DNA of 64,000 nt, from contig CM043790.1 of NCBI GenBank assembly GCA_023974075.1, forward strand, positions 4,937,127 to 5,001,126. The letters run 5' to 3'. Position 1 is the stretch's first letter, and every line of letters begins with the position of its first letter. This document shows, piece after piece, positions 59,513-64,000 of the stretch. The DNA is from Chaenocephalus aceratus. Lineage: Eukaryota > Chordata > Actinopteri > Perciformes > Channichthyidae. Made by a program: the position numbers and the translations under genes. The notes below the pieces were generated by a model. That model was not told where the DNA came from. It saw nothing but the letters and a program-made list of their open reading frames with translations, and ran no database searches.

Positions 59513-60312
59513 CATACGTATAAGTATTTAACTGAAGTTACACAACAGTGTTGTTGATACAGAGTTGGAGTTTATTCACACGTCACTACAGTGGGTAATG
59601 TTTTCAAGAAACATTGAACAGTGCTGCCACATATGACACAGGGAAAAAAGAAAAGACTCTGAACCCTTTCTTTGCCATTATATAAAAATAGTGTTGCTAC
59701 AAAAGTATAAATTAGGCTTATAACTAGCTACTCAGATCTGCTGCCAAAGTGCAATAAAAGAGACAAAATTAATAGAATCAAACCCGTTTTTGTAGCATTT
59801 TAGTTGATTATAAAAAGAAATGCCTTTTAAAATAGGATGCAAGCAACACTAGTTTCTTAACCTGAATTGATAACAGACTATAATCAATTTAAGTTTGCAT
59901 TCTTATACCATTTTGTACAATAATTACAATTAGGGATGCACGATAATTATCGGCCCGTTATTTGTTATTGGTAACAAATCCTGCACTGTACTTTGTTTTG
60001 CTCCACGTCGGACTCCTGAAAGCCAAATTACTTCCAAATAGTGGAAATAGTTTTACCCTTCTTTTTAACGAGTTGCTGCTCTTGTTCTGACATCTTCGCT
60101 CGCGCTGAACACTCACAACACATGTCACTCCCACGTGGCCGAGTGGGCTTTTAGGGAGGGGCGAAAGCGCACCCAGCAAAATAATCGTATTTTGTCAATT
60201 ATGCTGTTTTCATAATCGCCGCAAGCCATAATCGTAATCGTGATTAAAATACGATTAATTGCACAGCCCTACTATCCAGTGTTTCCCCTACCATTGTCTT
60301 GGAGGGGCGCTG

Positions 60313-60366
60313 CGCCCCGCCAACGGAGCCCCGCCAACGGAGCCCCGCCAACAGAGCCCCGCCAGC
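60313..60366. repeat. 14-bp tandem repeat (gccccgccaacgga)
   Basis: About 3.5 units. The related sequence at 57.81 kb carries one unit. Confidence 0.93.
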
Positions 60367-60791
60367 CCCCCCCCCCCCTGAAATTCAAGGTGTTTAAAAA
60401 ATATATACAATTTTTTTTTTAATATATATATATATATAGCACAAAATTGCAAACGGATATAACTACCGTCACTTTTCACATTGAACATGTGCTCTTTTAT
60501 TAAATAAACTAAACGCTTTCATTTTAAGTTGTGAGTTTAGTGTTTTTGACCCTAAGAAACACCGATGCATTAATCAATAACAATAATCCACAGCTCCTCT
60601 CTCTGCTCCAGAGGATTTAAAAAATATATATCCCAATGCCACACAAACGCATCAGTGACGTGGTTGAAATCTTGTCTCCAGAAAACAAAAAACTGAAACA
60701 AGCGGCATCAGTGACTGTGTGTTTGATGTGGCTCTTTGCAGTAACATAGAAAACATTTGGCTCTTAACCTCTGACTGGTTGGCCACCCCTG

Positions 60792-62520
60792 CTGTAGCGA
60801 GTAAAACTCTAACACAGAACAGACCTGTCTATGCTGCCCCAGAACGCCTCGTTGGACATTTCTCTTTTTCCATTGTTTACTTCTTGGGTATAGTGACGTA
60901 TTTCGGGTATAGTGACGTTACGTCCGTGGAGCCGTTACGTTTGGACCAATCCGCAGACTTCCTCACACACACACACTCGGCGGGACGTTGCGAGGCTCGC
61001 TGCTGCGAGGAGCGGGACACTGAGCTGCAGTGTGCGAAAAAGTACACGTCCCACCGTCCGGGACGTGTTATTTACAATATTTGACAAGTAGATCTTTCAA
61101 TTGACTTGTCCGGCGGACAAGTGACGTTTTTCGGCAAATTATTGATACATTCAGTTTATAAAAGGCAGAACTCATTCGCAAATTGTACGTGTCCGCCATT
61201 GTTCGTTTAGAAGTGTTAGTTTCGGTTCTGCTTGTCGATTCCTAAGGAAATGCATCTCGCCGCTTTCTGTTTCCTGGTGCGTTTAGGGGGTTAGACGGGG
61301 GCGGGGCGGAGCGGAGCGGGGTGGGAAGTGTAGCACAGTGGCCGGGTTGGGAAGCAAAACTCGGTTCCGAGTAGGAACAAATAACAATAGTCCGGTACAG
61401 GGATTAATAAGAGTTGTGAGGACAGGAGGCGAGGCCGAGCCCCGCGGACTGCAGCTCTCTCTATGCTCCGTATCAGCTGATCGCTGCACAGCGCAGCTCA
61501 GCGTCTCTCTCTCTTTCTACACACAGCAGATCCGCTGCCCGTTTAACAGCCTCATCTTTGTCAAATTTTCTTATGTTCTTTCTCTAACACATAATGAAGG
61601 TTATTAAGCGTTTTAGCTCCTGTGTTGTTAATATTGACCACCATTTCCTTTATGAAGTGAAGCAGCCTCCCTGTCTGTGTCCTCGCGCTGTCCTCACATC
61701 CCCGGACCCCCAGACTCGGAGCAGCACAGGGATGTCAGTATTGTTTATGAAGCAGGGTATAGAAAGTACATTATTGAAATGAAAATACTATTTATTTACT
61801 TTTACAAACAGTGAGCAGCTGCAGCATGTGTATTGCAGGACATGTGTAAGCGTGCAATCGTCTTTGAGTTGTAGAAAAGTGCTAGGCCTATAGGCTATAA
61901 ATATAATGTATTATTATTATTATTAGGTTATGTCCTATGTGTTGGACATGTGTGGTTGGACTGTGTCTCACAGGCAGGTTGCAGTGTAACATCAGAGAAG
62001 ACTGGGCCAATTGTACATTCTCAAACTGCACCACTTAGAACTAACTAAACAATGCAGAGATTATTTTTATATAATTGTATTCAATAACCGTAAGAAATTC
62101 AACAGTATGAAGTGATTTGTAAATAGGAATACAGATTTGACTTAATGTTTTCATAAATATATTTTTCTCCCAGTTTGTCATGGGACTTATTTTTACCCTC
62201 TCAAAGAACCGGAATCGAGAACCAAAAATAACCGGAATCGAAAAGCAGAACCGGAATCGTTAAAATCGAAATGATACCCAACCTATGTGTGATGCAGTAA
62301 AATCTTACCGCTCACTTACGTTAGCGGTGTCATAAAAACCGTGGGAAAATGTAAAATACGATGACGAAGAAGAAGATTCCAGTGGCCCCAATTTTTGTCC
62401 ATTCTGGACAAGTGAAAAATGTGTCCGGACAAGTAAATTGCCAAACTCACTTGTCCATGGACAAGTACTCTCTAAAAACTTTTTCTCACACTGCTGAGCT
62501 GGCTCAGTGGTGTGTGGTCG
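60792..62520. other. CpG-rich and repeat-like intron sequence
   Basis: Contains acttgtccggcggacaagt (61,105) and related gtccggacaagt/acttgtccatggacaagt near 62,420-62,465, plus an accggaatcg cluster at 62,217-62,280 seen in fish TIR elements. These suggest one or more undefined elements. No gene recognised. Confidence 0.5.
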
Positions 62521-62904
<384 letters not shown>

Positions 62905-64000
62905 AGAACGCCACTGGTCGAAGTTTTACGGGCGTGGTTTGCAATTCGCCCAGCCAATCAGAAATTGGAACCTTTTCCTCCCCAGGAAAGTACCACCTCT
63001 CTAGCAGGAACTATCTGGGGGTGAAAAGGTTCGCATGAACTAGGTTCTAGTTCCATATATTTTTGGTGTGAAACCAAAAAGTACTCCTTTGCGAAAGTGC
63101 CTTATGTGTAAAGAATAATATATGTTCTACTGTGTAACATTTCTCTCTCCCCCTCAGGTTGTCAGGGACAGTCAGGTAGCAGACTTTTGATTCAGCAAAG
63201 CTCAGGGCCGTCATCAGGAAAGCAAAAGGAGATCAGCCCATGCTACAGAAATCATGTTACGGGTCAATTTATCCATGCTATTCAAGGTAACACTAGTGTT
63301 AAGAGACAACCATTTCACAACGCTGGGTTGTAAGGTTTTCACAATCGCAACATTTAAAACTTTAACACAATACTTGTATAAAGAACACAGCGCTCGTACG
63401 GATACCAACTCATTTATAATGGCCTAATAGTATGTTAACAATAAAACATAAACTATTGAATGACCAATTTATCAAAATAAAACGGCTCCAGGTTATTCTG
63501 AAAATGTAATCCAACTGAAAAACAATTGCATTATATCCAATTTAAGCTTACATATTTTACTCCCCCAAAAGAAAACAGGTACAACATGGCTGTATAACAA
63601 CACGTTTGTTCCAATTTTATTAAGGCGATTCCTCTATAGATTTTTATGGAGTTGCAGAAAAACTTATGGTGCCGATCTGTAGGTCTAGTTTTTTTTGTTG
63701 CTTTTAATATTTAGATTTTACTCTAATCTTGCTTCTTAAAAAACAGTTACTTGATCAAGTTATTTAAAATATATTGTTTCGCAAAAGTGTTCTGACAACC
63801 TTAATCGATTGTTATGAAAATATCAAACTCACCTTTTTTACACAAATCTCAGTTCAGAAGTCAGTAATGAGTCGTTAATCAAACAGCATAGAGAACATTC
63901 TGTGTTTCCGCTGTATGGTTTGGAAGAACTCGAATCTGTGAAGAAAAGTTATTGATAGTACTTCGCACATTGCCTTTTTTTCTACCAATGCAGATTATCC
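62905..64000 (+). other. Intron-like sequence to the window end
   Basis: 62,950-63,060 has ggaacctttt/aaaaggttc motifs of a TIR-type repeat. The rest is AT-rich and unassigned. Confidence 0.5.

Larger units (their letters stand above)
58142..60791. mobile_element. hAT-like element, CAGGGGTGCCCAACC ends
   Basis: The left end caggggtgcccaaccttttt and the right end, inverted, caggggtggccaaccagtc match. The flanks do not show a clean duplication. It contains the nested element at 58,361-59,512 and the repeat pieces at 59,934-60,640. Confidence 0.75.

Noticed and set aside
61290..61760. CpG-rich block considered as a second promoter
   Set aside because: It is surrounded by transposon-type motifs and has no clear exon or donor; not supported.

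Overview
This window is from a teleost fish nuclear genome. The evidence is a spliced vertebrate gene with canonical GT/AG introns, long (TG)n/(CA)n tracts, and a dense set of fish-type transposable elements: hAT elements, Tc1, a DIRS retroelement, L2-like LINEs and an LTR.

One protein-coding gene fills positions 1 to about 52,000 on the + strand. It is a RIPOR-family gene (FAM65; Rho-family-interacting cell polarization regulator), most likely ripor1. The N-terminal exons lie upstream of the window. I place 18 coding exons between 235 and 46,719; their phases chain correctly and the protein ends in the RIPOR1-type tail MASTAF. One expected exon, around the motif SLTVExALxSF, is present only in damaged form at 37.3 kb beside a (TG)n tract. 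A long 3' UTR with several AATAAA signals probably follows, to about 51.9-52.2 kb.

At 52.43-52.66 kb there is a GC-rich, TATA-less promoter with a CCAAT box, a YY1-like CCATTTTG and a non-coding first exon ending in GTAAAG. In mammals RIPOR1 is followed head to tail by CTCF, so this is probably the ctcf promoter and exon 1; the remaining 11 kb would be its first intron. That is a synteny inference.

Region by region: intron 1 (385-5,047) carries three hAT-type elements nested in one another. The intron at 8.5-15 kb has a TIR element, a (CA)n tract and a minus-strand L2-like LINE with its RT domain partly deleted. The 13-kb intron at 15.1-28.2 kb holds a decayed Tc1, a nearly complete minus-strand DIRS element with its own nested TIR element, a chimeric LINE fragment and a solo LTR. 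The 30-39.8 kb stretch has two more minus-strand LINEs, one flanked by a 240-bp direct duplication and one interrupted by a TIR element, then the damaged exon and a second Tc1. The 40.5-43.5 kb intron has a mariner fragment, a LINE tail and a short non-autonomous DIRS copy. The 54-61 kb stretch is a nest of hAT-like elements, several with perfect 8-bp target duplications.

I see no operon, CRISPR array, rRNA or tRNA, and no novel defence-like system. The most informative signals are insertion-site reconstructions from paralogous empty sites, splice sites built into TG tracts, and the damaged ripor1 exon.
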